20,000 nucleotides of DNA from Chromera velia (Eukaryota; Sar; Chromeraceae). The stretch covers positions 17,501-37,500 of the forward strand of contig JAHBMJ010000021.1 of the NCBI GenBank assembly GCA_018398765.1, given 5' to 3'. Under the pieces are notes generated by a model that did no database searches, was not told the origin of the DNA, and saw nothing but the letters and a program-made list of their open reading frames with translations. Of this stretch, positions 19,575-20,000 are shown one piece after another (position 1 is the first letter of the stretch; the number at the start of each line of letters is the position of its first letter). The translations under genes were made by a program, and so were the position numbers.

Positions 19575-19637
19575 TTTAGTTAGTTAGTTTGGTTTTTCGG
19601 GAAAATATCAACTAACTAAAGAACTAAACTAACTAAA
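19575..19637. repeat. TTAG/CTAA inverted repeat with two alternative stems
   Basis: The left arm TTTAGTTAGTTAGTTT (19575-19590) can pair over 11 bp with AACTAACTAAA (19610-19620) or over 11 bp with AAACTAACTAA (19626-19636). A small hairpin or a remnant end of an AT-rich element is possible. No target-site duplication was seen. Confidence 0.75.
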
Positions 19638-19718
19638 GTCCACACCTAGGGTCCCCCTCGCAAACGACAAGGACATCAACATATATGAATGAATGAATGA
19701 AGTTGGCTTTGCTAGAGT

Positions 19719-19720
<2 letters not shown>

Positions 19721-19752
<32 letters not shown>
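19721..19752. repeat. (AT)n microsatellite
   Basis: Sixteen AT units. Confidence 0.97.
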
Positions 19753-19754
<2 letters not shown>

Positions 19755-20000
19755 AAGGTGTTTAATCATGGAATATATTTATTCACTAGTTACTCACTTC
19801 AAAAGTAATATAATCAGCCCCCCGGGCTACATTTTTTATTTTTTTTTTTTTAATATAGTTTATAACTATAAAAAATTGGTTTTGAAAAAGATAAACAGGG
19901 GCTAACATCTCAAACTGGTATCATGGCTTGCTGTGACTTCAAGTTTGCATCTTACCTTGTGTTTGAAACTCATGCATGAAGACCCGATTTTTGATGCAAC

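Larger units (their letters stand above)
19281..20000. other. AT-rich right flank, no supportable gene
   Basis: Composition shifts back to AT-rich. The stretch holds a GAAT run (19686-19700), a TA run, a hairpin and T-rich tracts (19841-19852). A minus-strand frame at 19388-19317 would encode an acidic 23-residue peptide (EDIFEGDNPQSGNELADEAQ, then EL and stop), with a stop just upstream. It looks protein-like but is too short to call. Confidence 0.5.

Noticed and set aside
1-20000. CRISPR arrays, bacterial operons or prophage
   Set aside because: The spliced genes show this is eukaryotic nuclear DNA, and the direct repeats are microsatellites or exon-edge duplications without spacer structure.

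Overview
The window looks like nuclear DNA of an intron-rich eukaryote. Both recognisable genes are broken into many small exons by 200-920 bp GT-AG introns, and the DNA between exons is full of microsatellites and polypurine/polypyrimidine tracts. The compact exons, long simple-repeat introns and kinds of protein would fit an alveolate alga such as a chromerid (Chromera-like). That placement is inference from style, not from a diagnostic marker.

Layout. 1-1616 is mostly AT-rich DNA with no supportable gene; it holds an AGGTGCAT inverted/direct repeat cluster and an AATC microsatellite. 1617-8421 on the minus strand is a complete 14-exon gene for mitochondrial elongation factor G1 (GFM1/MEF1 type, 769 aa), whose exons join in phase from start to stop. 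8422-9556 is a shared intergenic region between two head-to-head genes. 9557-12985 on the plus strand is a seven-exon PHO80-like (P/U-type) cyclin of about 323 aa with a Gly/Ala/Ser-rich tail. About 12986-19280 shows no gene; it consists of alternating purine-rich and pyrimidine-rich blocks with many microsatellites. 19280-20000 turns AT-rich again, with a TTAG-type hairpin and a TA repeat.

The two genes have unrelated jobs: translocation on mitochondrial ribosomes, and probably binding of a cyclin-dependent kinase. They share only a divergent promoter region.

The most unusual signal is in the cyclin gene. The 3' end of exon 3 with its splice donor is present three times at an exact 87 bp spacing. 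The 5' end of exon 5 with its splice acceptor is present twice at an exact 81 bp spacing. Both duplications carry the same otherwise unexplained linker of about 26-34 nt, related to ATGCAT..TCTGTATG..AAAGTMAATGCA. This suggests one mechanism duplicated exon edges with splice sites twice in the same gene. The exon 5 duplication stays in frame and could add 27 residues to the protein.
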